Below, piece by piece: positions 1 to 11,770 of a DNA stretch of 64,000 bases; position 1 is the stretch's first letter, and each line of letters starts with the position of its first letter. Location: NCBI RefSeq assembly GCF_963259705.1, contig NC_081852.1:60514859-60578858 (forward strand), given 5' to 3'. Origin of the DNA: Myotis daubentonii (Eukaryota; Chordata; Mammalia; Chiroptera; Vespertilionidae). The notes beneath the pieces are model-generated. The model was not told where the DNA came from. It ran no database searches and saw only the letters and a list, made by a program, of their open reading frames with translations. The position numbers and the translations under genes were made by a program.

Positions 1-1344
1 AAGCACATACACCACCAATGGTTACTTCGAGCCGCTGACGAGCAGCAGTGAAGCCAGCCCGGCCGCTGCGGGGGACAGTCCCCCAGCGGGTGTGGGTGTT
101 ATTGTCGCGGGAGCTTTGAGTGTTTGTGTTTCAGGGGACCTGCTCCTCCTGAAAAGATCAATTATAATAAAGTGCGGCGAGTGTCTGTACCAAAGCATCC
201 CGATCCGCCCGAGAGAACGAATCTGCGAGTTTCCCGGGAAGCTCCTGAGGACACGTGGGCCCTCAGGAACCGCCTGGAACGGGAATGCCCTGCACACGGG
301 TCCAGGCAGGGGCAGAGCCGGGCTGGTGGGGGTCACGCAGGCTCTGGAGGTGCTCACGGCCCTGATGGTCCACGTGGCGGATGGGAAGGTGACAGGAGAG
401 AACAAAGCACGAGGAACCGTCGTCCCTGCCCGTTTAACCGATGCGACGGCAGGAGTCTGCCCTCCCCCCAGGAGACTCGCGGACCTTCCCTCTCTCACTG
501 GGCGATTCCTTTGGAACATCTGAAGGGGAAACCCGCCAGGGCACCCAATGAGGCGGACGACCCCTTTCCCCTGCAATGACATGGAGTCCCAGAGGGTCCA
601 GGTGCACCCCAGTCCACTGGTGACCAGGTCCACCCGGCCAGCCAGCCACCCACGGCCTGGAGGAGGGTCAGGCCCAACCTCCTTGAGTCTCACAACAGGT
701 GGGGCGAATGAGCAGCCACCGCCTATGACTAGAGAGTAGACAACAGGCTGCCTGCAATTTAGTCTTCCAAACTACGAAAAAGGTTTACAGTGGCGAGGTT
801 ACAATCTTCCAGTGCTGCATCCTGCATTCTCCTAAGGTGGTTTACATGGAAAAAATAATCAACAAAGGTAAGCCTCTGACCCTGAGAGACGAAGCCTGTG
901 CCCTCGGTTCCGGCTTCCTGGCTCCAAAATTCCTACTGCTCTGTCCGCACCGTAGGTGTGCCCGGGGCGGGGCAGGCCATCTCTCAAGCCATCAGATACT
1001 GTAATCACCTTAATGGGAAACTACAGTCCCCAGAGAGCACTAGAGAAATAAACATCCCACGGCCCTTCTCCTTCGATTTTAGACATTGCAGGACCATGAC
1101 AAGGTCAAAGCCGTGTGGCCTCCTGGTGACGGGGCGGAGAAAGCAGCCTGGCTCTGGCAAGCAGCCAGCCACTCCTGGACGTGACGTTGTTAATGGGAAC
1201 TTGATGTTGACAGGAAGTTATAAAATTGAGACTGTTACACCGCTTTCCAAAACGATATTCTTCACTCAAACATTTCTAGGGAAGGAGAGTAATTTATACA
1301 AAAAAAAAGAAAGAAAAAGAAACCACTGTATGAAGCTGTATATA
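1..1344. other. Unique GC-rich DNA, no gene seen
   Basis: Both strands carry several overlapping open frames of 60-223 codons. They overlap each other antisense, lack a recognisable domain and follow local GC content, so I read none as coding. From about 730 the DNA becomes richer in AT. I see no repeat family, RNA gene or clear promoter. Confidence 0.5.
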
Positions 1345-1464
1345 CAGGGTGGGGCTAAAGGAGGTTTACAGTTGTTCGTATGGAAAATACAATAATTGAT
1401 AAGTAATAATAAAAAATAAACTGTTTTCCATACTCACATCTGTAAACCTACGTTTGCCCACCTG
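1345..1464. mobile_element. Mariner-like MITE (non-autonomous Tc1/mariner)
   Basis: The 120-bp element has imperfect terminal inverted repeats of about 40 bp. The left end runs CAGGGTGGGGCTAAAGGAGG and the reverse complement of the right end matches it as CAGGTGGGCAAACGTAGG, then both continue into a shared GTTTACAG and GTATGGAAAA. The left flank is TA, the duplicated target of this superfamily; the right flank is TG, one change from TA. The centre is short and AT-rich with no transposase. The exact family name is not assigned. Confidence 0.75.
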
Positions 1465-1674
1465 TGCAGTCAGATGGCTAAGGTGGGAACAGGAGTCACA
1501 TGTCCGAAGGGGAGAACAAGGGTACTCAGTCCCTGCGCCACCGTCATCAGCAGGGCTGGCGGACGTGGCCTTGGGGTGCATCGGCTCTACCTGCCCGAGG
1601 CCAAGTGAGGTTGGGAAGGCCCCCTCCAGGGCGGGTAGGGCAGCACCCAGTTCTATCAGGCGGTCAGAAGCCTT

Positions 1675-1677
<3 letters not shown>

Positions 1678-1719
<42 letters not shown>
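1678..1719. repeat. (AC)n microsatellite, 21 units
   Basis: A pure dinucleotide run. It creates His/Thr and Cys/Val repeat peptides in overlapping open frames, which are not genes. Confidence 0.97.
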
Positions 1720-1721
<2 letters not shown>

Positions 1722-2553
1722 CCCAGACCGCATCAAAGGTGAATCTAGCCACAGCTTGAGGTTCTAGCCAGGGCAATGAAAAAGCAGAAATAAAAGGCAT
1801 CGTGATTCTCTATAAAGAAAATCTTAGGGAACCTGGGAAGCAATTCCTAGAACTCATAAGTGAATTTAGTAAGGCGGCAGAATATAAGATCAACATACAA
1901 AAGTCAATTGTTACATCCCAGCAGCAATAAAAGTAAAGTTTTAAAAGGATTTTGAATACCATCGATCATTCAGAAATCAGATTTATAAAGACGAGGCAGG
2001 ATCTCTAAGCTGGACACAACTGCTGAGAAAAATGAAGGAGAAACTGAACAAATGCAGAGATAAACTAAGTCATTAGCTTCAAAATTAAAAAGGTGTCAAC
2101 CCGCCCCAAACTGATAATAGACTCAATGAGGTCCCAAGCAAAATACCAATATACTTTCCTTTTTTAAGAAATTGACACCTTGATTGTAAAGGTAACATGG
2201 AAAATCAAGACACCTAAAAGCCAAAACAATCTGTTTTCCCCCTAAAATAAAGTTGGAGGACTCCCATTACCTTCATTCCAAGCATCAAGTCAACATGGTT
2301 CTGATGTAGGACAGATGAAGTGAGCACATGTACAAAACCGTCCAGACCCCTCTGACCCTCACATGTGTGGTCAATTGATTTTTGTCAAAGGCACCAAGAC
2401 GATTCAAGGGAAGAGGAAAGTTGTTGTTTCCAACAAATAATGCTGAAACAACTAAATAACGATGTGGAAGAAGTCAACTGAGTGCCTCACAACAAAGTAA
2501 TTTGAGATATAGCTCATGTACCCAAATAAAAGGTTAAAATGATAAAGCTTTTA

Positions 2554-2713
2554 GAAATTGATTATTTTATTTTTTCCATCACCAGTTATCCTCTCATGCC
2601 CTCTTCCACCTCTACCCCAAAATCACCACACTGTTGGCCATATCCATGAGTTCTCTCTTTTATTTATGTTTTTGCTCAATCCCTCCACAACCTCAACCTC
2701 CCCCCATCAGAGC
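2554..2713 (-). mobile_element. Bat-type L1 3' end insertion, 5'-truncated
   Basis: A 160-bp minus-strand insert lies in the older L1 and is bounded by a perfect 14-bp duplication, TGATAAAGCTTTTA, at 2540-2553 and 2714-2727. Read on the minus strand it has the G-rich 3' UTR, the AACTCATGGATATGG motif and the A-rich end typical of L1 copies in bat genomes. Removing one duplication restores the host L1 sequence. It is a standard L1-mediated insertion, too short to encode protein. Confidence 0.8.
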
Positions 2714-3326
2714 TGATAAAGCTTTTAAAAGGACTTATAGGAAAACGTATTGGTGAAATTACATTAGGCAAGATTTCTTAGAGACAAAACTTCTACCCAT
2801 TAAAAGACTACTAGGAAATAAAACACAAGCCCCACCTGTGAGGAAATCATCACTATACATACATTTGATAAACAACCTGTACCCAGAACAAATCAATAAA
2901 AAACAAGATGACGCAAATTAAAAATGGGCACAGGGCTGGCAGACCCCTCACAGTGAAAAGGCAGATATGGTGGGTAAGGGGTGTAGATTAGGCCATCAGG
3001 CAAGTGCAGACTGAAACCACGAGATCCCACTACTTACCCACTGGAGCCTAAAACGTTAAGAACTAACACCAAGGGCCGGGGAGAGAGCACACCCCCCTCC
3101 CCCAAACCCCTGGGGGGAACGTAAAAGGTCTGACTTTGGGGAAAGTTCTAGCAATTTCTCATGAGGGTAAACACATTTGCCAGGCAATCCAGAAATTCCA
3201 CACCTGGTCATTTACTCAGGAGAAATGAAAGCACGTGTCCCGCAAGAGGCAGGGACCCGGATACTCACGGCAGTTTTACTCATAGCAGCCGAACATTGGA
3301 CGCAAACGCTCACCAACAGATTAGAC

Positions 3327-3531
3327 CAGGGGTCCTCAAACTTTTTAAACTGGGGGCCGGTTCACTGTCCCGCAGACCGTTGGAGGGCCGGACTATAGTT
3401 TAAAAAAAAAACTATGAACAAATTCCTATGCACACTGCACATATCTTATTTTGAAGTAAAAAAACAAAACGGGAACAAATACAATATTTGTATTTGCATG
3501 TGGCCCGCGGGCCGTAGTTTGAGGACCCCTG
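3327..3531. mobile_element. Non-autonomous hAT element (205 bp), perfect target duplication
   Basis: The ends are CAGGGGTCCTCAAAC and GTTTGAGGACCCCTG, a 15-bp perfect inverted repeat. Perfect 8-bp target duplications GATTAGAC flank it at 3319-3326 and 3532-3539. The interior has a GGGCCGG/GGCCCGCGGGCC subterminal pair and an AT-rich centre, with no transposase. It resembles OposCharlie/nhAT-type elements known from vesper bats. It sits inside the L1 relic and is therefore younger than that L1. Confidence 0.93.
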
Positions 3532-3875
3532 GATTAGACAAACAAGCTGCGGGGTCCTCCACAGCCAACCCCTCAGCAATGACAGAGGACGAGCCACTCA
3601 CGACACACAGGCCCTGGAGAACCTCAACGCACTGCTGAGCCGCACGGAAGACAACTTTCTACGAAGCTTAAGAGCCAGTAAGATGAGTCCCTGAGACATA
3701 AATCACAACACTGGACGCCAGGGAGGGGGACTGGATGTAAGGGAGTGCAGGGAGCCTCTGGGAGTGTTTCCTGTCTTGACTGGGTTGGTGGGTACAGGGT
3801 TGTACAGCACTGTATAAACTCGCTGTACGCTTAAAAAATCCAAGGATTTTACTATGTAATGTTTATTGTTAATTC

Positions 3876-4639
3876 TGAGTATGCATACAGATTTTTATGC
3901 TATTCTTTAACGCTTCATGTCCCTCCCAAAATTAACCATATATATGGATGTCTGTGTAGAGTTATATAAACCAGGCTTCTCGGTGTCCCCCCAAAACCTC
4001 TTTCCCAGTTCTTCCTTACACACAGAGACCCCCATGTTAGCCAATACAGGACAACCCAGCGGGCCTTCCAGCTAGGTGTGATCACGTGACCGTTCTAGCC
4101 AAGGAGACGAGAGAAAACATCAGCTGCCCCTCTGGAGAGGGAGGCGGGCGGTGTTCCTCTTCCCTGCTGCTGCCCGGAGTCTGGCCGGCAGCGCCAGGAC
4201 AGGGCCCACGAGAGGCGCAGAGCCGCCCCCGACTCCCCCGTGAGCTGCCTGAGCCACAGCTGCACCTACTGCAGCCAGCATTGGAGGCCGTGTCCCAGGC
4301 TGAGCCTAATCTGAGCTCGATTCACAGAAACTCAAGATCCGTCCTATTCTGTGGTCCATAACGAGCATTCAGCGCAACATGTCTTACAACGCTTTCTTTT
4401 TTTCCTTCATCCCCAAGCTTACTTTACAGAGTGGTTTTTAAACAAACAAATTCAACACAAGCGAACATGCTAAGAGACACAATGGCATCTCCCCCCAGAA
4501 ATTACTTGGTGCCTGTGATTTTCCCAACACGCCACCAGCTGGCTGTCGGGAGCGGAGGAGCACATGGCTCAAAGGGGTGCCTAGTTCTGTCTTCAGAACG
4601 TCTATCGATTGTAACAGGCGGCTCGACAGGAAAAGCTCG
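3876..4639. other. Mostly unique DNA; possible old repeat relic near 4025-4125
   Basis: The stretch at 4025-4125 (GTTAGCCAATACAGGACA, then a CTAGGTGTGATCACGTGAC block) resembles a decayed interspersed repeat of unclear class. The rest shows no repeat or gene. Confidence 0.35.
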
Positions 4640-4800
4640 ACAGCACAGGCGAGAAGCGGAATTTATGACGGCCGGTGCTCATTATGGCGGCCTCTGACAG
4701 GGCCATTAGAGTCGATTTTTATGTTGCTTATGTATTTTCTTTATCTAATGTCCCTGGCATTGTGTTTATTAGCCAGTTGACAAACACCGGGCTTGGAAGT
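4640..4800. promoter_or_regulatory. Enhancer-like unique block (candidate conserved non-coding element)
   Basis: Between GC-rich flanks, this block is AT-richer, free of repeats and keeps CpGs. It carries HOX/CDX-like ATTTATGACGG at 4661-4671, CATTAGAG, TTATGTATTTTC and GTTTATTAGCC. No splice or coding signal is visible. The call rests on composition and motifs only; conservation was not tested. Confidence 0.28.
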
Positions 4801-6771
4801 GGCTGGTTTTTCCCCTCCTGGCAGAAATAACGAGAACCGCCGCTTTAGCCCGACTCCAGAGTCAATGACGGAGGAAATCCGATGTTACATCTCAGACGGA
4901 GCACTGAGCCCGGCTCTCCATGTTTACGCTCTTGCATCAGGGAAACAGAGTGGAGATGGTCCACCGAGCGAGGGCAGCCCTGACCTCACGCTGCAAAGGG
5001 GTTCCTGCCTCCTCCCCAGCTGCACTGAGAGGCCAAGGCGCTCCCGACTGGGCCAGTGCAGGAGGCTGGTGTGACGCTCACCTGGCCCACTGACCTGGGC
5101 AGACGGGCCCCAGCTTAAACGCCAAGATTGAGCAGGCACCTGCGTCACCCCGTTTCCAGAGAAATCCCACATCACGCGTGAAGACTCAGCCTTCAATGGT
5201 CACAATCAAGCAATGCCTCTCACCAAACCCCTGGGAGCTGCTGATCAGGGTATGTCCCTGGGGTTCACCAGAGGGGGGGCTTCCAGGGCGTCCAGCACAG
5301 GAGCCGGAAATGAAGGACGCGGACGCCCACTTGGGCTAGTTTCTGTGACTGCCCGTGGCTCCCACTACCCGTGGCCCAGGGAAACCAAGCAGGAACCATG
5401 CCGGTTCCTTCTGTCGCTCTGAGCCACCACCCAGAGGGTGTCCCACAGGAGTCACTCACCCAGCGGCCGCCGGCGTCCCGCCCAGCAGGCTGATCCCGTG
5501 CAGGCCCTGCTCGCACCCGGAGATCCGGAGCTGCCCCACGGGGCTGGCCACCACTCTGTGCTTCACCTCGCAGGCCGCGTCCATCCTCCCTCGGACCTAA
5601 GGACACATTTGAAGCGGGTGAGAACGTGTGTGGGAGAGAGTGGGTCGCTCTTACAGCTCCACGGAAACCCCCGTGTTTAAGCGGGAAACATCTTCAAAGC
5701 TTCCCCCCATGTTTGGAGTTTGGTCAGACACGGTGTCATTCCTACCGTACAGCTACTTTGAGGACAGAAGAGCCCCATCGTCGCCGTGGGCAGCGCCCTC
5801 GCCTTTGCTCCGCAGTTACCCCCCTCCTCCTCCACTGCTGATGAGCACCGGAGGTGAGACGAGACCCTTTGCAAGAGCTCCTAAAACTAGGCTCCCCTAC
5901 TTTCCAAAAGCAATTAAACCATCACCCCAGTTCTCACCAGTGAAAGCCGCACACAGACCACAGCACGTGGAATAAAGCGCGTGTCGGAGTAACGGTTACC
6001 GGAGCGGGTGTGGCAGCCCGCCCCTGCACCGCCACCTGTGGCAGAAGGCGGTCGGGAGGCAGAGCCCTTGGAATGCAACTCGCAGGCTTTGCAAAGCTTC
6101 CAAATGTGCTTACACTGGAACGAATGTGAATGCACAGAAGCATCCCTGACGCGTCCTCCAGGTCAGTGGTGGCAGATGTCGCCTTTGGGCAGCACAGGCT
6201 GAAAGGGAGCAGATTCACCAAGAGCAGCGAGAGGCCAGCAAGGGGAGAAGGCCGGTTGCTAGTTTATAACAGTCCCTCTCACCCTGGGGAGCCAAGGAGT
6301 CAGTAACGCACGGGAGGGCGGAGGGGTGCACGCCTGGACCAGCCAGCCCTGTCCTCCTCGCCCTCCGCCTCCGCAACCAGCCCAGCGCCATGTCCCTCCT
6401 CCTAAGCCCACGCTTCCCGCAGTCCCACCCCCCACCCAACCTCGCGAGGTAAACTGGCACAGCTGGGCCGCCCGCCCATCAAGACCCTGAGGGCTCCTGA
6501 CTAGAGCTGACTGCTCCCTCCCCATCTCCATCTCCACTTGGCTGTCCTGTGGGCACCTCAAGTGGCCTTGTCCCAAACGGTCACCTGCATGCATTCCTCC
6601 CATGTGGGGCATTTCGGAGAAGGCACCGTCCATCCCTGCCCACCCGAAGCCGGGTTACCTCCTTCCTGCACCAGCCTCACCTGCCCCGCAAGCCCGGCTC
6701 TCACATGCATGCTGTCCTCCTCCAGCTGCCCCTCCTCCATGCCTCCCTCCTGCTCCCAGGTACATCTAGAC
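4801..6771. other. GC-rich unique DNA, no gene seen
   Basis: Open frames of 60-124 codons occur on both strands and all overlap one another. None has a domain, a supported start or paired splice sites. No repeat family is recognised. Confidence 0.45.
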
Positions 6772-6962
6772 CAGGGGTGGGCAAACTTTTTAAACAGGGG
6801 CCAGTTCACTGTCCCTCAGACATTCCACACATGCGCACTGCGGGCCCGGGACGAGTCAGCTGCTAAGCAGGACAGGCAGCAGCGGCAAAATCACCAGGCG
6901 GGCCGGATAAATGTTTTCGGCGGGCCGCATGTGGCCCGCGGGCCGTAGTTTGAGGACCCCTG
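6772..6962. mobile_element. Non-autonomous hAT element (191 bp), perfect target duplication
   Basis: The left end is CAGGGGTGGGCAAAC and the right end GTTTGAGGACCCCTG. Perfect 8-bp duplications ATCTAGAC flank it at 6764-6771 and 6963-6970. It shares the GGGCCAGTTCACTGTCC block near its left end and the GTGGCCCGCGGGCCGTAG right end with the element at 3327-3531, so the two are related. Its centre differs, being GC-rich with a CAGGACAGGCAGCAGCGG stretch. No transposase. Confidence 0.93.
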
Positions 6963-9900
6963 ATCTAGACCCTTGAAGGGGTCAAAGGCGTTCCCCCAAC
7001 CACACCGTGTGTAAGCAGTGCCCTGAGATCCCATCCCAAGCCCCCAGGCTCCAGAGCCGCCCTGTCCCATCCCCATTTTCTGTGCAAACCGAAGGGGGTT
7101 TGAACCAGGTTCCTCTCCAGGTCCCATGGGAGCACAGGGGGTTTTGCTGGGAAACCTGCTCAATGTCCCTGAATGGCCCACTTCTAGGCACCGCAGCCTG
7201 TGGGATAAACCAAGCTTCCGAGAGGGTCCTCCACCCTCCACTTCACCAGGCGGGTCAGGGGTCCCACCCACCACCTGTCACTGTGGCTCGGGGCCACAGG
7301 GCTTTGCCCTGAAGGATAAAGGGCACCTGACTCTCAGGGTTGGCACAGGGCTGGCCCGAACCTGTGTACAGACCTGGCAGCTGGGAAGGACTTGGCATTA
7401 GTTATCCCAGCCACAATCGACATTTAACCAATGGCCCTGGCCTTTGACCTTGTCACCGAGGGTGCTCTACCCTCTGCAGAATCTTACCCAACAGCCTCAA
7501 AAGCTGATCACTCTTCAAAAACAGGTGGCCACCCCTTCTCCCAGCCCCCTGGGGGCCTCCCTCATTTCTTGGGGCCAGAACCCACAGCTGCCCCCCACCC
7601 CGCACATCTGGGGACATTTCCAATCCCCCTGAGCCACTGGCAGGTGCCGAGGCAGGACATTCGCTGCCACCAGTCAGGGTCCCACTGATGGCAGAAGCAT
7701 CACGCACGTGTGCTGGACTGGACAGTCAGTGTGTCCACCACCCGGGCCAAGGGTCCAGGCCCCATTTTCCAGAGCAGGCTCCCAGAGGAGTGCTCCGGGG
7801 CCCAGGGAGCAGCTGGACACCCCACCCGTCCCGGGAACACTCAGCCCGCACATTAGCATGTTAAAGCTCGGAGCAGTCTCGCAGCAAAACCGGCTCATGT
7901 GTGTTTACATAGCCCTGTGAATGGGCTCCCCACGACCTGGCCTCCCCCCGGGGTCCCGCTCAGAAGCACTGGCCCCGGCAGGCCCACAGCTGTTTCCCAG
8001 CAGATCCGGGCCCAGGAGACCTGGCTCAGGCCCCAGATCTGGAGCCTGACACGCCCCGAGCCCCCTCTCGGGCAGGGCTCCCCGTGGCGGGCTCCAGAAG
8101 CTGAGACGGGCTAATTTAAGCACAAAAGCAATTACGGAAAGGCTGTTCCATAACTCAGAACTTCTGGGAAGGCTGGAGAAGCCGCTCAGAAAACTGTAGG
8201 AACCGAGGCTGGCCTCAGTCCAGCGCAGCCAAGACCGGGCCTCAGGAAACATCTGCGGGGACAGCCAGGGACTGCAGGCATGCAGCTGCCGCTGTTGCCA
8301 CCGTTGCCCCTGGAAACAGGATGTTGCAGCCACCGTCAATTCCCTGCTGCCCACCTCCCTGTCACTTGCCTCTGATTCAAGGCCCAGGCAGGAGCCCAGA
8401 GCTGGCTCGGGGGCCAAGCCAGCGCACGCCTGCGCCGAGTGGCAGGGGGAAGGGGTGGCTGCCAGGGGAGGAGGGCTGTGCCCACATCAGCCCCGAAGGA
8501 GGACGGGGACGCAGCACTGCTGCAGAAATTCAGCAGGAGCTGGAGCGAAGGTGCCGTGTCCATGCCCCTCCCGGGCCTCAATGTCCTCATCGATAAAGTA
8601 GGAATAATAACACTGACTGCAGCCTCGCTGGGCTGTTCCGTGGGACCAACGGGAGAACTCAGGGGAAGCCCTGGATGTGCCGGTGGGCAGGCAGCCCTGA
8701 AGGCCAAGGACCTGCATCCCCGCCGGGACACATCCACCCCCACCCGCTCCAAGAGCGCCCAGGGAGACCCCAGAGTGCAGAGGAGGGCCGGGAGGTCAGG
8801 GGGCCGATGAAGGTGACTGAGGACGCAGGGCCTGAGGGTCGCCTGTCGGACTTCACCCCCCTGTCCCAGTGCCAGGCTCTGGCCAGGCTGACTGGCTGAA
8901 CCTCGGAGGCCGTGAGCCTGGCTGCAGCGGGCAAGGGCTGCTGGCCACGCCTGGCGAGGCCCGAGCTGCAGTGGCTGCATCCACCCCAAACAGCACCCAG
9001 CACCCAGCGCCTGTGCTTCGGACCTGGACCACAGGGATCGGCGGCTCGGCCTGCCCACCGCTGCCCCCGCCCTGCTGTCCGCAGGACCAGCACCACAAGC
9101 CCAGCAACACGGCGCTGTCCCTGGGCTGCCAGGTCCGAGCTCCCGCCAGGATCAGGCTGCCCTGTGGCATTGAGAACAAGCCGGCGGACCTGCACGGCTG
9201 CCAAAGCCACAGGCCCCCAGGTCAATCCCAGAGCGAGGGAGGCCCATCCACATCAGCCAGGGACCGAAAGCGCACTATCAGTCAGAACTGAGCAACCGGC
9301 AAGTCCCAAACCTAAGTCCGAACGAGGCACGTGTCCCTCCTGACCACGTCCCGTCAGCGGGTCCTTTAGTTCTGTGACATCGGAGGGAGTGGCTCCTTAG
9401 CCTCTGAGTTTCTGAGCCTGTTAGCAGCAGCGTTGCTGAAGATAATGCACCGCGACCCACCGACGGCCACTCTGGCAAACGAGGAAAAGCAGCAACTGTT
9501 CTACCAGCAACATAACATTCTATCCACCCTGCTAGGAACAGGCTCAGACGCCACAGAAACCCACACAGGAAGCTCTGTCCCTCAGACAACAGGGCGCTTG
9601 GCACGCCCTTCCACAGTGAGAGTGACAACCCGCTGAACGCTGACTCCTGCGACAGAACGGAGAATGTCCCTGGGACGGGAGCGCGGCCGCTGGCATGGCC
9701 GGCAGTGTGGTGACGGGAAGCCCAGCCTGAAGTGGCAGGTGGGTTTGTTCCTCGTGCCACGGAGCTGGCAGGCCGGCAGAGGGCTGGGAGACGCCTGCGG
9801 ATGAGATGGGGTGTCGCAGCCCTCGGCAGGGACCCGCAGAGGCTAGAAACCGGGTGGCAAGCAGAGGAGGCTCATAGCAGAGGAGGCATCGGGGAGGGAG

Positions 9901-10689
9901 GGCGTCTCAACACAGGCTGGTGGCAGGCACCGCCTGGCAGGCCCCAAAGGCACACACACCCGGGGCTGCCACGGACGCGGGGGCACAGAGAGGCGGCGGA
10001 ATTCAAGCTGTGTGAGTACGACAGCCCTGGCCCTGACCCCCCACCCTGCGATGCCACCACGCTCCAGGGCCCAGCCGGCCATTGGGCTCCAGTGACAAAA
10101 TCCCACCCACACCGGCCATGAGCACGAGCCTGACCCCGTCAGCCATGAAGGGAAAGGCCCTGAAGACACTCACTTGGCGGAGACCACAATATTCACAGCC
10201 CTGCCCGGGCATCAGGCTCAGGGCCACGCGGGTCCCCACTGGCCTTGGGGAGGCTACAGCTGGGGCGGGAAGGCAGCCGCTGTGGGGGAGCAGGGCCACA
10301 CTTTGGGGGAGACGTGAGCAGCTAAGACATTTTGGAGAAAATGACGTCTACAGAGACCTGAATGACGAGAAGGAGCTGGCAGGTGAGAGGCAGTAGGTGC
10401 TGGGCAGGTGGAGGGGAACATGGCATGAAGCAGGGCTGGGAGGCTGGCCATGAGGCCTGGGGTACCCGAGAGAGAAGTGCGGGGAGACACATGGCCAAGG
10501 GTGCAACACAGCCTGTTCGGCCGGTGCCGAGTCTGGCTTTGTCCTTGAGACCCCAAACTTTAAACCAGGGGCAGTCCACCTGACTGCGTGGTGTTAGGCC
10601 GGGAGACTGGAGCACCCTGGCCCTGACGCTGTGAGCCACCAGCACAGACTGGGGAATCCTCTCTTCTTCAGCCTGGAGCAGTCCTAACT
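6963..10689. other. GC-rich unique DNA with one MIR fragment, no gene seen
   Basis: This stretch has some of the longest open frames in the window, for example 8336-9058 on the minus strand (240 codons). They overlap several antisense and shifted frames and consist of biased Ala/Gly/Pro/Arg/Ser-rich sequence without a domain. That fits chance frames in GC-rich DNA. No promoter or splice pair stands out. Confidence 0.45.
8555..8645 (-). mobile_element. MIR SINE fragment, antisense
   Basis: The segment around CCTCAATGTCCTCATCGATAA followed by AGTAGGAATAATAACA matches the reverse complement of the MIR core (cctca-tttcctcatctgtaaa-atgggaataata). It is short and diverged, as expected for this ancient tRNA-derived SINE. 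Confidence 0.65.
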
Positions 10690-10762
10690 GATCCTGCCAG
10701 GTGCCAGAATACAGCCAGAACACTGCACGTGCTCAGTAAATACTTGCTGAATAGATGATCTG
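10690..10762 (+). mobile_element. L2/MIR3-like 3' end fragment
   Basis: The motif GTGCTCAGTAAATACTTGCT followed by GAATAGATGA matches the 3' end shared by mammalian L2 LINEs and their SINE partners (ggtgctcaataaatatttg-ttgaatgaatga). The upstream boundary is uncertain. Confidence 0.65.
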
Positions 10763-11639
10763 ATTATAGGAATCATTCCAGTCCATTCCAGGAGACTCCA
10801 GCACTCATGAGCCCATAGCTGGGGGGAGGTCTGGTGCCTGGGGAGTCCAGGAGGGCTTCCTGGAGGAGGGGCCGACATAGGAAAGCAAGCAGGCATTTTC
10901 TGGGGGAGGGGTGGGGAGGAGAGATGGGGGCAGGCGGGTCACTTGCTAAGACTCTGGTGCTAGAGAGCGCCCAGGGCATCTGGGGACTTGGGAGGCAGCC
11001 TGGTCACAGGAGGGAGCAACCCGTGTTAGAGGAGGCCACTGTTGTAGCTGCTACAGCAGTGAGGACCCAGTGTGGGAGACAGGAGAGGGAGGGCAGACGG
11101 TGACACCGATGCCCCCGAGAACGTCCCATCCAGGGCAGAGGAAGGGCACACTGTTTCTAGAACCTCCTCCATGATGGACAGGCCCGAGTGTGCACAGATT
11201 CTTGGGCTAATGGCTGCCTTCCAGGCAAGAACAAGGAGAGAGAGTTTAAAACCCGACCATCGACCATCGATGGCTGCTGAGCACAGCTGTGTGGGAGGAG
11301 GCAGCCCCTTAGGACCTCGGGGCAGAGGAAAACGTGCCCAAACTGGGCAAACCAGTGTGAATTTGGAAAACACAAGGCTAGAGGGTGCCAGGGAGGCTCC
11401 CAACAAGCCAGTCCCTGAACATTTGCCAAGAACTGCCCCAGACCCGCTCCCGCCTCTGAAACCACGGCCTCCAAGCCCTGGTCTCTCGCCTGGCTTTCAC
11501 GGGGACTCCACAGGCCACAGTCAGGACACAGGGATTCAACAACCCGCTGCCCGCCCCTCACTCTCGCGGAGCGCACACCCCGCCATCCACAGCCGGCCCG
11601 CTCCCCACACCATTGCACGACAGTCACCTAAAGCCACAA
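10763..11639. other. GC-rich unique DNA, no gene seen
   Basis: A 210-codon plus-strand frame spans 11072-11704. It overlaps two antisense frames and has no recognisable domain, so it is not called. Confidence 0.4.
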
Positions 11640-11770
11640 GAGCGGCTGACATTAATTGGTGGCAGAAAAAAATGGATTTTTCATGCCTATTAGGAGACCT
11701 CTGAAAAAATGAAGTGCGTTTCGTTTCATCCCCCTTTTAACATGAATGGCGTTTAATGTTCGAATTAAGC
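11640..11770. promoter_or_regulatory. Enhancer-like AT-rich unique block
   Basis: An abrupt AT-rich patch in GC-rich DNA. It contains GACATTAATTGGTGG, TCATGCCTATTAGG and GGCGTTTAATGTTCGAATTA, with homeodomain-type TAAT cores. There is no repeat and no coding signal. The functional call is inference from composition. Confidence 0.25.

Larger units (their letters stand above)
1755..3875 (+). mobile_element. Ancient LINE-1 relic (ORF2 3' part and 3' UTR)
   Basis: Plus-strand DNA still matches L1 ORF2 in broken frames. Examples are a segment reading roughly as Val-Leu-Ala-x-Ala-Met-Lys near 1763, the GTCAATTGATTTTTG block near 2370, an AAAGCTTTTAAAAGGA block near 2720, AAAAATGGGCACAGG near 2918, and CATAGCAGCC near 3279. 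The 3' UTR decays into TGTACGCTTAAAAA near 3826. Many stops and indels make it non-functional. Two later insertions interrupt it: a bat L1 3' end at 2554-2713 and a hAT element at 3327-3531. Confidence 0.85.

Noticed and set aside
8336..9058. 240-codon minus-strand frame, and a similar 188-codon neighbour
   Set aside because: GC-rich DNA with open frames in several phases and strands at once; no domain, splice signal or start context supports it.
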